In this document: positions 23,625 through 31,292 of the stretch, in pieces
Layout: each line of letters begins with the position of its first letter
Numbering within the stretch: position 1 is the first letter of the stretch
Assembly: GCA_018676385.1 (NCBI GenBank)
Contig: JABHEX010000132.1
Location: forward strand, 1 to 32,103
From: Akkermansiaceae bacterium
Lineage (GTDB): Bacteria > Verrucomicrobiota > Verrucomicrobiia > Verrucomicrobiales > Akkermansiaceae
Direction: 5' to 3'
DNA: 32,103 bases
Made by a program: the position numbers and the translations under genes
The notes under the pieces: model-generated
The model's input: only the letters and a program-made list of their open reading frames with translations
Told to the model about the DNA's origin: nothing
Database searches by the model: none

Positions 23625-24413
23625 TTAATTTGCTAGCCCGATTGGTAGAAATACACTCAGTAACATAGTTAGGAAAAAATTCATGATGAGTATAGCCAGA
23701 GAGGAGAAAACCATGGCGCGTGTTGTTCCCTTGCCGACCCCTACTGCTCCGTCTTTTGCTTTCAATCCTTGGTGACAAGAAATAAGAACAATGAGGATTC
23801 CAAAAACAAATCCTTTTATGAGGGCAATGTAAATGTCTGCAATTTCTGTATGTTCCTGTGTGTGATGAACCCACCATGCTTCCGAGATACCGAATGTCTG
23901 AGTGCCGACCACCCAGCTGGCTGCAATACCGAAAGCCGATGCCTCGGTGATAAGCAAAGGCACCGAGATTATCATTGCTATCATCCTCGGTGTTACCAAG
24001 TAATCGATGGGATTTACACTCATTGAGCGTAGGGCATCGACTTGTTCAGTGACTTGCATGGTGCCGATTTCTGCAGACATTGAGGCACCCACTCGCCCGG
24101 CCAACATAACTCCCGTGAGAACAGGGCCTAGTTCTCTTAGCATGCCCACACTCACTAATGCGCCTCCCATCGATTCCATTTTTAATCCACTGAGCTGAAA
24201 CAGCCCTTGTGCTGCGAGTACTGCGCCGACAAATGCACCGGTTATGATGACAACTGGCTGCGACCGAAATCCGATTTCAACGATCTGGTTGAGGAGTATG
24301 CGCCCGCGTATTTTGCCGCGTAACAAAGACTCTAGGATTTTGCATGTAAGCTCATACAATTGCCCTAAATAATCTAGAAACAATAGAACCGGTTTGCCTA
24401 ACGATACGAGCAT
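23625..24413 (-). CDS. MlaE-family ABC transporter permease
   Basis: 262 aa, the normal size for MlaE/YrbE (PF02405). Family features: an N-terminal interface helix, then FRSQPVVIITGAFVGAVLAAQG, the 'REL(G)PVLT' motif RELGPVLTGVMLAGRVGASMSAEIGTM, TEQVDALRSMSVNP (the coupling segment), YLVTPRMIAMIISVPLL, and the closing KGTTRAMVFSSLAILIMNFFLT. It moves phospholipids or related lipids between the inner membrane and the outer envelope together with an MlaF-type ATPase and an MCE (MlaD) protein. Neither partner gene is adjacent here, so it must be served from elsewhere or by a paralogue. It is followed downstream by msrB and lies left of HU, beyond the HU terminator. Confidence 0.92.
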   Translation of the reverse strand: MLVSLGKPVLLFLDYLGQLYELTCKILESLLRGKIRGRILLNQIVEIGFRSQPVVIITGAFVGAVLAAQGLFQLSGLKMESMGGALVSVGMLRELGPVLTGVMLAGRVGASMSAEIGTMQVTEQVDALRSMSVNPIDYLVTPRMIAMIISVPLLITEASAFGIAASWVVGTQTFGISEAWWVHHTQEHTEIADIYIALIKGFVFGILIVLISCHQGLKAKDGAVGVGKGTTRAMVFSSLAILIMNFFLTMLLSVFLPIGLAN

Positions 24414-24478
24414 GACAATAATCTATGCTTAATTACTAACTGCGCCAACGGCAAAAATAAAAGGCATTCATCTTCGAC

Positions 24479-24514
24479 AAAAAAACCTGAACCACACTAA
24501 GCGGTTCAGGTTTT
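24479..24514 (-). terminator. Rho-independent terminator of the HU gene
   Basis: AAAACCTGAACC (24482-24493) and GGTTCAGGTTTT (24503-24514) form a perfect 12-bp stem with a 9-base loop. On the minus strand the stem runs into seven Ts (24479-24485), so it ends the HU transcript before the MlaE gene. On the plus strand only four Ts follow. Confidence 0.92.
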
Positions 24515-24549
24515 CGGGTTAATGATTTATTAAGAGCTGAGCGCTTTAA

Positions 24550-24825
24550 TTAAAGCGAGCCCTTGAGGCTGGATGAGCACTTAAAACCAACTGTTTTGGA
24601 GGCTTTAATTTGCATGGCTTCACCAGTCTTCGGGTTGCGACCCTGACGGGCTGCACGATGTTTGACTGCGAAAGTACCAAATCCAATGAGTTGGACTTTA
24701 CCATCACTTTTCACACCACTTGCAATGCTGTCAAGGACAGCGGCAAGGGCATCTTCTGCGCAACGTTTAGTTGCATCTTTCCCGAGGGAATTTTGAACGG
24801 CTTCGACGAGTTCGGATTTATTCAT
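24550..24825 (-). CDS. HU family DNA-binding protein
   Basis: 91 aa, the standard HU/IHF length. It opens MNKSELVEAVQ; the body helix is CAEDALAAVLDSIASGV, and the beta-arm segment is VQLIGFGTFAVKHRAARQGRNPKTGEAMQI. The RxGRNPxTGE signature at the arm tip is intact, with the intercalating Pro in RNPKTG. It ends SKTVGFKCSSSLKGSL, with FK(C)S in place of 'FK.GK.LK'. HU bends and compacts DNA non-specifically; the homodimer or a partner chain is not known. It is transcribed alone and ends in a strong terminator. The gene is divergent from the 450-aa gene at 25048, with a 222-base intergenic region that contains a perfect 20-bp palindrome. Confidence 0.95.
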   Translation of the reverse strand: MNKSELVEAVQNSLGKDATKRCAEDALAAVLDSIASGVKSDGKVQLIGFGTFAVKHRAARQGRNPKTGEAMQIKASKTVGFKCSSSLKGSL

Positions 24826-24963
24826 AACATGGATCTTTTGGCATCATTGGATGCTATTGTAAAGTTAAATAATCCTCTATTTTCCCTAGGGATTGCTTGA
24901 CTTGCGGATGGTTTTTGAATGGCGGTTTCGCCGAGCTGTCTCCTCAAACCCCCATTTAGATAG

Positions 24964-24983
24964 GTTTCTAACATGTTAGAAAC
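24964..24983. promoter_or_regulatory. perfect 20-bp palindrome between HU and the 25048 gene
   Basis: GTTTCTAACATGTTAGAAAC is fully self-complementary with no spacer, typical of a dimeric repressor operator (for instance TetR-type). It sits 138 bases upstream of HU and 64 bases upstream of the 25048 start. The binding protein is unknown. Confidence 0.6.
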
Positions 24984-25034
24984 TGTTAGCGTATAAGGGA
25001 TATGGTTTTATTTCGGCCTTGATGCATATTGACG

Positions 25035-25055
25035 TCTCTCATTTGATATGAGAGA
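25035..25055 (+). promoter_or_regulatory. hairpin covering the first ATG of the 25048 gene
   Basis: TCTCTCAT (25035-25042) pairs perfectly with ATGAGAGA (25048-25055) across a TTGAT loop; the right arm holds the start codon. If 25048 is used, the start would be hidden in the mRNA. A second in-frame ATG lies outside the stem at 25066. Confidence 0.5.
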
Positions 25056-26400
25056 AATCATTCTAATGGAGAAACTAGGATCTGAATTAGTTGCCCGTGC
25101 GGCTCGAGCTGTGCGCTCCGTTGCAAGTGCTATACCACGCAGAGATAATATGGAGCAGGAGCTGGTAGATGCTGAAGTGGCGCAGCAGCGAGGTCATTTT
25201 TTACCTGATGAAAACGAGCGGCTCTGTGAAATTTTTGCCCGCTATTTGAGTGCGCGGGGTATTTTACTGGAGGTCGTGGCGTCCATCGAGCCGATTCTAG
25301 ATCAGCTACCAGATGGCACTAATCAAAATAATGAGAGCGAATGGCAATGCTGCATGCGCACCTATATAATTGGGTTCACAGCCGCTGCCATGCTCGTGCG
25401 ATCGGCAACTTATATGGTGAGCCTTGCGCAAAACAGGTCTGTGGTTTGGAAAAAACTCGACGAAGCTGAGCCGCGTTTCGGAATCCCCGTCAAGAGCTTT
25501 ACCATGGTTTATAAGAATCTTGGCTCTGCGAGGCGAATGTATAGATTTCACGAGGCAATGACATTTTACGAAGTGCATCGTGATGATATCAAAGCACTAT
25601 CTGATGACCCCTTGGTTGGCGAGCTTGTGCACATTCTTGCACATGAGGAGCAATTTTTTGAAACACGGAAACGCAAATACTTACAAAAGAAGTGGGGTTA
25701 CCGGCGCCATTCTTTCAAGCGACGACATATTTCTGGATATAAAAAAGTGATGTTTCACCTTTTTAAGTTGAGTGGTAGCGCGATCGCGGAAATGAAGCAA
25801 CCATTCGTCAAGCCCAAGGGGCAGGGTAAGCGTGTTACCAAAACTACACTGGATGCTCTTAGACCGATGCTTATGGCGGGGGATGTCATTATTACCAGGC
25901 ATGATGACGCTCTGAGCAACTTATTTCTTCCTGGCTTCTGGCCTCATGCTGCCTTGTATTTAGGTGAGCAGCAAGAACGTGATATGCTTGGCGTTGTATT
26001 GGCGGATCGCGATAATCGTTGCTTAGAAGCGGCGCAATTTCTTGAAGCTAAAAAAGATGGTGTCCTAGTTCGCCCATTTGAAGAAACTTTGCTGGTCGAT
26101 GCCTTCATGGTAATTCGCCCACGGCTAGAGCATAAGCAACGTGCTCAAGCGCTGAACAGAGCACTCACGCATGAAGGCAAACTTTATGATTTTATGTTTG
26201 ATTTTCGTAAGGCTGATAGACTTGCCTGCACGGAGGTAATATATCGTAGTTACCATGGTATTGGGCCGATCACTTTTGAGCTCAGAAAACATACGGGCAA
26301 ACTCTGTCTATCTGCAGAGGATCTCATTGCTCAGGCGCTAGACTCAGGGCACTTCGAAAAAGTTGTTGAGTTCGGGGTTGATACTAATGTGCTTACTTAG
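25048..26400 (+). CDS. large YiiX-like permuted papain (NlpC/P60 superfamily) protein
   Basis: 450 aa; a second in-frame ATG at 25066 (MEKLGSELV) is an equally good start. Residues about 270-430 show the permuted papain fold: LMAGDVIITRHDD, then His300 in FWPHAALYLG, LEAAQ, the strand GVLVRPFEETLLVDAFMVIRP, and catalytic Cys394 in RLACTEVIYRSYHG. 'LYDFMFDF' supplies the aromatic patch common in YiiX-like proteins. Residues 1-250 are helical and charged, without a signal peptide; there is one possible hydrophobic helix about 104-123 (TYIIGFTAAAMLVRSATYMV). The family (PF05708) is poorly characterised. This is the second member in the window and, unlike the lipoprotein at 10094, appears cytoplasmic or inner-membrane associated. 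Its upstream palindrome suggests dedicated regulation. Confidence 0.82.
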   Translation: MREIILMEKLGSELVARAARAVRSVASAIPRRDNMEQELVDAEVAQQRGHFLPDENERLCEIFARYLSARGILLEVVASIEPILDQLPDGTNQNNESEWQCCMRTYIIGFTAAAMLVRSATYMVSLAQNRSVVWKKLDEAEPRFGIPVKSFTMVYKNLGSARRMYRFHEAMTFYEVHRDDIKALSDDPLVGELVHILAHEEQFFETRKRKYLQKKWGYRRHSFKRRHISGYKKVMFHLFKLSGSAIAEMKQPFVKPKGQGKRVTKTTLDALRPMLMAGDVIITRHDDALSNLFLPGFWPHAALYLGEQQERDMLGVVLADRDNRCLEAAQFLEAKKDGVLVRPFEETLLVDAFMVIRPRLEHKQRAQALNRALTHEGKLYDFMFDFRKADRLACTEVIYRSYHGIGPITFELRKHTGKLCLSAEDLIAQALDSGHFEKVVEFGVDTNVLT

Positions 26401-26470
26401 TTTTCACTTCCTACAAGTATATATTACATATGTGATTACTTTCCAGCCAGTTACATACTCTTCTGAAAAG

Positions 26471-26490
26471 TTTGTGAAAAATTTCACAAA
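26471..26490. promoter_or_regulatory. CRP/FNR-family-like site upstream of the ATP synthase operon
   Basis: TTTGTGAAAAATTTCACAAA is a perfect 9-bp-arm inverted repeat (centre AA). It contains TGTGA-N6-TCACA (26473-26488), the E. coli CRP consensus. Its centre is about 75 bases before the atpB ATG. Binding by a Crp/Fnr-family regulator is inferred. Confidence 0.55.
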
Positions 26491-26555
26491 TAGACTTGCG
26501 CGCTATCACCGCACACGATATAGCCCCGTCCGCCAACATTGTTGGCTACCGCATT

Positions 26556-27428
26556 ATGACCAGTTTCCTGTCATCAAGCACATTCAAATTTTCCCTTTCC
26601 TTAGCGATTCTTGCGCTGGGCACTGGCGCGGCATCCGCTGCCGGCGGCCATCAGCTACCGCTCTACCCTGAGTCGCCTTTTCAAGGCACCCCATTCTCAT
26701 GGATTTCCAATTCCATGATCATGGTCTGGATGGGTGCAGGTCTTATTATTCTGTTCTGCCGGGCCGCCACTAAAAAAATGGCACTGGTTCCCGCGGGTTT
26801 CCAGAACTTCGCCGAGTGGCTCGTCGAAAGCCTCTACGATTTCTTTGCAGGTATATTAGGTGATCACCTGGTGAAGCGCACATTCTGGTTTTTCGGTGCC
26901 ACCTTCATGCTTATTCTCACGGTCAACTACCTTGCGCTGATTCCAGGAGTTGGCACGATCTATCAAGAAGACTCAAGTGGCCACATCAAGGGTCTACTTC
27001 GTGGTGGAAATGCTGACCTCAACATGACCGCCGCTATGGCGATCACATTCTTTATCCTCTGGATCTTCTGGTCGTTCTCTGAAATCGGAGCCAAGAACTT
27101 CTTCGCTCACATATTTGCCTCCAAAGGCTCGTTCACCGGCATCATGAAGGTCGGCATGGCCATCATGTTCTTCCTCGTCGGTATTCTCGAGGTTGTCTCG
27201 ATTTTCATCCGACCTGTCGCCCTCAGTTTCCGTCTGTTCGGAAATATTTACGGCGGCGAGCAGACGCTTGAGGGTCTGATGGCGCTCGTTCCTTCCTATC
27301 TCGCTTTCCTCCCCGCGCTTCCATTCTACTTTATGGAGCTTCTCGTCGGCCTCGTGCAGGCACTTGTCTTTACCCTTCTCTGCGCCGTCTTCCTGAAACT
27401 CATGTGCGATCACGGCGACGAACACTAA
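26556..27428 (+). CDS. atpB: F-type ATP synthase subunit a
   Basis: 290 aa from the ATG at 26556 (an in-frame TTG at 26496 is less likely). The N-terminus has a signal-like segment (FSLSLAILALGTGAASA) found in many subunit a proteins, with an outward-facing N-terminus. Five or so helices follow; the essential Arg lies in the helix RPVALSFRLFGNIYGGEQ (R-L-F-G-N, with Arg in SFRLFGN), and the last helix contains ELLVGLVQALVFTLL, with the Gln needed for proton passage. Subunit a provides the half-channels next to the c-ring. First gene of atpB-E-F-H-A-G-D. No atpI is present upstream. The preceding gap holds the CRP-like palindrome. Confidence 0.95.
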   Translation: MTSFLSSSTFKFSLSLAILALGTGAASAAGGHQLPLYPESPFQGTPFSWISNSMIMVWMGAGLIILFCRAATKKMALVPAGFQNFAEWLVESLYDFFAGILGDHLVKRTFWFFGATFMLILTVNYLALIPGVGTIYQEDSSGHIKGLLRGGNADLNMTAAMAITFFILWIFWSFSEIGAKNFFAHIFASKGSFTGIMKVGMAIMFFLVGILEVVSIFIRPVALSFRLFGNIYGGEQTLEGLMALVPSYLAFLPALPFYFMELLVGLVQALVFTLLCAVFLKLMCDHGDEH

Positions 27429-27503
27429 ACACTCTTGAGAGTCTGACCATGGGCAAACCGTGGGGGCTTTCAGAAACAACACTAAACCAAAAAAACTAAT
27501 ACA

Positions 27504-27707
27504 ATGGCAACATTATCACTTAAAGCAATTGCAGTAGGTCTCGCCGCTCTCGGCGGTGGAATCGGAATCGGTATCCTCGGATCGAAGTCTGCTGAGGCCA
27601 CGGGTCGTAACCCAGGCGCAGCTACTCCCGTCCTCGTGATCTCCATTATTCTTGCAGCACTTATCGAGGGTCTCTTCATCCTCGCAGCATTCGCTGTTCA
27701 ATACTAA
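27504..27707 (+). CDS. atpE: F-type ATP synthase subunit c
   Basis: 67 aa, short for subunit c (usually 70-90). Two helices with a polar loop: LAALGGGIGIGILGSKSAEA, loop RNP (35-37, where RQP is usual), then VLVISIILAALIEGLFILAAF with the ion-binding Glu55. The residue in the position of the Na+ ligand Gln of Ilyobacter is Ile, and Gly follows Glu55 in place of Ser, so the ring should carry protons, not sodium. Followed after about 30 bases by a strong hairpin before atpF; in many bacteria this gene is the most heavily translated in the operon. Confidence 0.95.
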   Translation: MATLSLKAIAVGLAALGGGIGIGILGSKSAEATGRNPGAATPVLVISIILAALIEGLFILAAFAVQY

Positions 27708-27736
27708 TTAAGCAGCGGATTTTAATCCAAAACTTT

Positions 27737-27773
27737 ATTAGGTGCCGTCTGGCGCAGCTTAGCGGCACCTAAT
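27737..27773 (+). repeat. strong intercistronic hairpin between atpE and atpF
   Basis: ATTAGGTGCCG (27737-27747) and CGGCACCTAAT (27763-27773) form a perfect 11-bp stem with a 15-base loop. No T-run follows (TCCTCTCTCCC), so it is unlikely to stop transcription fully. It is placed to protect the 3' end of atpE mRNA or to set a step-down in downstream expression. Confidence 0.65.
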
Positions 27774-27802
27774 TCCTCTCTCCCTAACTACTTTTTCTCA
27801 CA

Positions 27803-28342
27803 ATGATCACATTCATCGCAGCAGCCGGAACCGAAGCAGCCGAACAAGGCTTCTTGGAGACTTTTGGTGTGAACTGGCCGTTCTTTATCGCCCAGCTCGT
27901 CAACTTCATCATCGTGCTCATTGTGCTGAAAAAATTCGCGTTCAAGCCTATTCAGGAACTCCTTGAGCAACGCCGTAATCGCATTGCCGAGGGCGAAGAA
28001 AAGCTCAAGCGCATCGAGCAGGAACTCGCCGAGTCCGAGCAGCGATCCCAAGAAGCCATCGATAAAGCCAACGCAGACGCCGCTCGCCTCATCACCGAGG
28101 CCAAAGAGAGCGCAGCATCACTTTCAGAGAAAAAAGCCCAGGAAGCCGTCGCTTCTGCGCAGACAATTCTCGCCAAAGCCGAAGAGGCTGCCGTCGCCGA
28201 GCGCAAGACCATGCAGACCGAGCTTAAGAAGGAGTTCGGCCGACTCGTCACCAACACCACAGCCAACGTTACTGGCAAGGTGCTCACCGACGACGACCAA
28301 AAACGCATCAACGAAGAAGCGCTCGCCAGCGTCGAAAGCTGA
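27803..28342 (+). CDS. atpF: F-type ATP synthase subunit b
   Basis: 179 aa. The N-terminus has one membrane helix with the preceding 'GVNWPFFIAQLVNFIIVLIVL' (about residues 24-44), a typical b-subunit anchor. The rest is a long, charged, Ala/Glu/Lys-rich right-handed coiled coil (EQRRNRIAEGEEKLKRIEQE to EKKAQEAVASAQTILAKAEE). The C-terminus approaches alpha and delta to form the peripheral stalk. A single b gene is present; no b' (atpG') is seen, so the stalk is probably a homodimer. Confidence 0.95.
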   Translation: MITFIAAAGTEAAEQGFLETFGVNWPFFIAQLVNFIIVLIVLKKFAFKPIQELLEQRRNRIAEGEEKLKRIEQELAESEQRSQEAIDKANADAARLITEAKESAASLSEKKAQEAVASAQTILAKAEEAAVAERKTMQTELKKEFGRLVTNTTANVTGKVLTDDDQKRINEEALASVES

Positions 28343-28379
28343 CCTTCTTATTTATCACACTGATCAATTACTATTCGCC

Positions 28380-28772
28380 ATGAAGGTTTCCAAAGACGCA
28401 GCCAAAGCAGCCAGCAGAATTTTTAGTCTCTGCGCTCCTGACGGGCAGCTGGATGAGGAAAAATTTCGCAAAGCCGTTGCTCTAATCGTTGAGTCCAAGC
28501 CGCGCGACTACCGTGGGATCTTGCACTCACTGCAGCGCCTCGTCCGCCTCGATGTCGAAAGCCGCAAGGCAGTTGTCGAAAGCGCTGTCGAGATGGACGC
28601 CGCGGCCAAGTCTCGGATCGAAACCAATCTCAACGAGCAATACGGCGGTGGCCTAAGCTTCAGCTACACCACCACTCCCGAGCTTCTCGGCGGCACCCGC
28701 ATCCGCGTCGGGAACGACGTCTGGGACGGATCCGTCAAAGCACGCCTCGACCGCCTTAACAACGCATTCTAA
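28380..28772 (+). CDS. atpH: F-type ATP synthase subunit delta, shortened
   Basis: 130 aa, about 50 residues shorter than normal delta/OSCP (~180). The C-terminal half is convincing: LNEQYGGGLSFSYTTTPELLGGTRIRVGNDVWDGS, followed by VKARLDRLNNAF, matches 'DP.LIGG..ir.GD...D.S...kL..L'. The N-terminal six-helix domain that binds alpha is cut down to about 60-70 residues (MKVSKDAAKAASRIFSL onward). The ATG at 28380 lies 37 bases after atpF; the open frame runs upstream only as an out-of-frame overlap with atpF, so no longer start is supported. This may be a lineage feature; peripheral stalk attachment must then differ. Confidence 0.88.
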   Translation: MKVSKDAAKAASRIFSLCAPDGQLDEEKFRKAVALIVESKPRDYRGILHSLQRLVRLDVESRKAVVESAVEMDAAAKSRIETNLNEQYGGGLSFSYTTTPELLGGTRIRVGNDVWDGSVKARLDRLNNAF

Positions 28773-28815
28773 GACTTTTTAAACTTTAAACTAATCACTT
28801 CTAACTAAAAACGCC

Positions 28816-30348
28816 ATGAGCAGCATCCTCCAGGAACTAGAACAGCAAATCGCCAACGTCTCATCGACAGTTGAAAAAACCAACGTCGGCACAGTCCGCG
28901 AGACCGGTGACGGTGTGGCAAAGGTCGAAGGCCTCAGTGACGTGCAACTCAACGAGATGATCGAATTCCCCGGTGGTCTTATGGGTCTCGCACTTAACCT
29001 TGAGGAAAGTGAAGTCGGTGTCGTGTTCCTCGGCGACGGTCTCCACATCAAGGAAGGCGACGAGTGCAGCACCACAGGAAAACTTCTCTCCGTGCCCGTA
29101 GGAAATGCGCTTCTCGGTCGTGTTGTCGATACCCTCGGCCGTCCAGTTGATGGCAAAGGCGACATCGAAGCCGCCGCACAATACCCTGTTGAAAAAATCG
29201 CACCCGGCATCATTAAAAGAAAATCCGTTTCTGTGCCACTACAGACTGGTATCGCATCCATCGATGCCATGATCCCAATTGGTCGTGGTCAGCGTGAGCT
29301 CATTATTGGTGACCGTTCCACAGGAAAAACCACCATCGCGGTGGACACCATCATTTCCCAGGCCAACCAGAACCGCGAGGCAGCTGAAGGCCGCATGAAG
29401 GATCACAAACCTGTGCGCTGCGTTTACGTAGCCATCGGTCAGAAACTCTCAAACGTAACTCGGACCGTTAAAACGCTTGAGGATGCTGGTGCCATGGAAA
29501 ACACCATCGTGGTGGTTGCTTCCGCATCCGACTCCGCGGCTAGCCAGTTCCTTGCTCCATATGCAGGTTGCTCGATGGCAGAATACCTCATGGACCAAGG
29601 TGAGGACGTGCTCATTGTTTATGATGATCTCTCTAAGCAGGCTGTTGCCTACCGTCAGGTTTCCCTGATTCTTCGCCGCCCATCAGGTCGTGAAGCATAT
29701 CCTGGTGACGTTTTCTACCTTCACTCCCGTCTGCTTGAGCGTTCCGCACGTCTCTCCGATGCTATGGGTGGTGGATCCATCACTGCATTGCCAATCATCG
29801 AGACCCAGGCGGGTGACGTTTCCGCTTATATCCCGACCAACGTGATTTCCATTACTGACGGTCAGATTTTCCTCGAAACCGACCTCTTTTACCAGGGTAT
29901 CCGCCCTGCTATCTCAGTGGGTCTCTCCGTTTCCCGTGTGGGATCCGCCGCGCAGACCAAGGCGATCAAAAAAGTTGCCGGAACCACCAAGCTGGACCTC
30001 GCGCAGTTCCGCGAACTTCAGGCGTTCGCCCAGTTCGGCTCCGATCTCGACGAAGGAACCAAGAAAAAACTCGACCGCGGTGCCCGCATTGTTGAGCTCT
30101 TCAAGCAAAACCAATACGCACCCAAGTCCATGGCAATGGAGGTGGCTATTCTCTGGTCAATGCAGAACGGATACTTCGACGATGTTGAAGTGGAGCGTAT
30201 CGAGGAATGCCAGGCAGCCCTCGAGACCTACTTCGACGAACGTAAGGCAGACGTCCTTCAGGCAATCGCCGATGAAAAAGCTCTCAGCGACGACCTCAAC
30301 GCCTCCTTAAAGACCGCCGTCGAGGACTTCAAAGCATCCTGGAAGTAA
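28816..30348 (+). CDS. atpA: F-type ATP synthase subunit alpha
   Basis: 510 aa, full length. The N-terminal beta-barrel has VGTVRETGDGVAKVEGL; the Walker A is GDRSTGKTT (165-173; the usual Gln in GDRQTGK is Ser). VYVAIGQKLSNV, then 'DDLSKQAVAYRQVSLILRRP' (Walker B region), and GREAYPGDVFYLHSRLLERS follow. The catalytic-site Arg finger lies in 'GIRPAISVGLSVSRVGSAAQ'. It is the non-catalytic nucleotide-binding chain of F1. It starts 43 bases after atpH, preceded by CTAACTAAAAACGCC with no Shine-Dalgarno sequence. Confidence 0.98.
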   Translation: MSSILQELEQQIANVSSTVEKTNVGTVRETGDGVAKVEGLSDVQLNEMIEFPGGLMGLALNLEESEVGVVFLGDGLHIKEGDECSTTGKLLSVPVGNALLGRVVDTLGRPVDGKGDIEAAAQYPVEKIAPGIIKRKSVSVPLQTGIASIDAMIPIGRGQRELIIGDRSTGKTTIAVDTIISQANQNREAAEGRMKDHKPVRCVYVAIGQKLSNVTRTVKTLEDAGAMENTIVVVASASDSAASQFLAPYAGCSMAEYLMDQGEDVLIVYDDLSKQAVAYRQVSLILRRPSGREAYPGDVFYLHSRLLERSARLSDAMGGGSITALPIIETQAGDVSAYIPTNVISITDGQIFLETDLFYQGIRPAISVGLSVSRVGSAAQTKAIKKVAGTTKLDLAQFRELQAFAQFGSDLDEGTKKKLDRGARIVELFKQNQYAPKSMAMEVAILWSMQNGYFDDVEVERIEECQAALETYFDERKADVLQAIADEKALSDDLNASLKTAVEDFKASWK

Positions 30349-30389
30349 TTCCAATTCTTCATTCTGCAATTCTTCAATCGTTCATTTAA

Positions 30390-31286
30390 ATGGCCAACCT
30401 CAGAGACATCCGCCGGCGTATTAAGTCGGTCAAAAACACCGCTCAAATCACCAAGGCGATGGAACTTGTTGCTGCGGCCAAAATGAAGAAGGCACAGGAT
30501 CAAGCAATTGCAGGCCGTGAGTATGCTGATTCTCTCAACAACGTTCTGACCAACCTCAAGGATAACACCGATGAGGATGCGCATCCGTTATTAGAAAAAC
30601 GCGAAGGCGGAAAAGAGCTGATGCTCGTGATTTCTACCGATAAAGGTCTCTGCGGCGGATTAAACACTAACCTGCTGAAAAAAGTCCGCGCTACCGCAAG
30701 TGAAGATGCAGATTACATCACCGTCGGTAAGAAGCTGCGACAGCAAATCGCCAAGGCGGGTGGTGGCCTCATTGCCGACTGGCACATCGGCGACCCTGTT
30801 CCGTTTAACGATGCCAAACCGATCGCCAAGTTCGTGACCGAGAAATTTCTCGCGGGAGACTACGATAAAATCACCGTCGCGTTCAACAACTTCGTCTCCA
30901 CACTCACTCAAGAGCCATGGATTAGCCAGCTGCTGCCGATCGAGGCCGACACACTTGCCGAGAGACGCGCCTACGAAGGTGTCGGCAAGGACGCCGTGCA
31001 TGAGACGGATAAAAACGTCGCTCTCTCACGCGATTACATGTTCGAGCCGAATGCCGAGGGCGTGCTCGATAAGCTGCTGCCACTCTACATCAATTTCCAA
31101 GTTTACCAAATGCTTGTCGAGGCACGCGCATCTGAGCACTCCGCTCGAATGGTCGCCATGAAGTCCGCCACGGACAATGCCGAAGGCATGATCAAGGACC
31201 TCACACTGGAGTACAACAAGCTCCGCCAGGCAGCGATTACTTCCGAACTCCTAGAAATCACCACCGCCATGAAAGCTATGGAGTAA
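30390..31286 (+). CDS. atpG: F-type ATP synthase subunit gamma
   Basis: 298 aa. The N-terminal helix carries LRDIRRRIKSVKNTAQITKAMELVAAAKMKKAQ, and the C-terminal helix ends EYNKLRQAAITSELLEITT. The central Rossmann-like part has STDKGLCGGLNTNLLKKV. The rotating shaft is formed by the two terminal helices. It is the normal size and has no plant-type regulatory Cys insertion. A GTAG-headed REP-like hairpin lies in the 92-base gap before atpD. Confidence 0.97.
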   Translation: MANLRDIRRRIKSVKNTAQITKAMELVAAAKMKKAQDQAIAGREYADSLNNVLTNLKDNTDEDAHPLLEKREGGKELMLVISTDKGLCGGLNTNLLKKVRATASEDADYITVGKKLRQQIAKAGGGLIADWHIGDPVPFNDAKPIAKFVTEKFLAGDYDKITVAFNNFVSTLTQEPWISQLLPIEADTLAERRAYEGVGKDAVHETDKNVALSRDYMFEPNAEGVLDKLLPLYINFQVYQMLVEARASEHSARMVAMKSATDNAEGMIKDLTLEYNKLRQAAITSELLEITTAMKAME

Positions 31287-31292
31287 TCCCTG

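Noticed and set aside
27963..28379. In-frame upstream extension of the atpH frame through atpF
   Set aside because: The extended part is Ser/Pro/Arg-rich shadow of atpF in another frame; only the part from the ATG at 28380 resembles the delta subunit.
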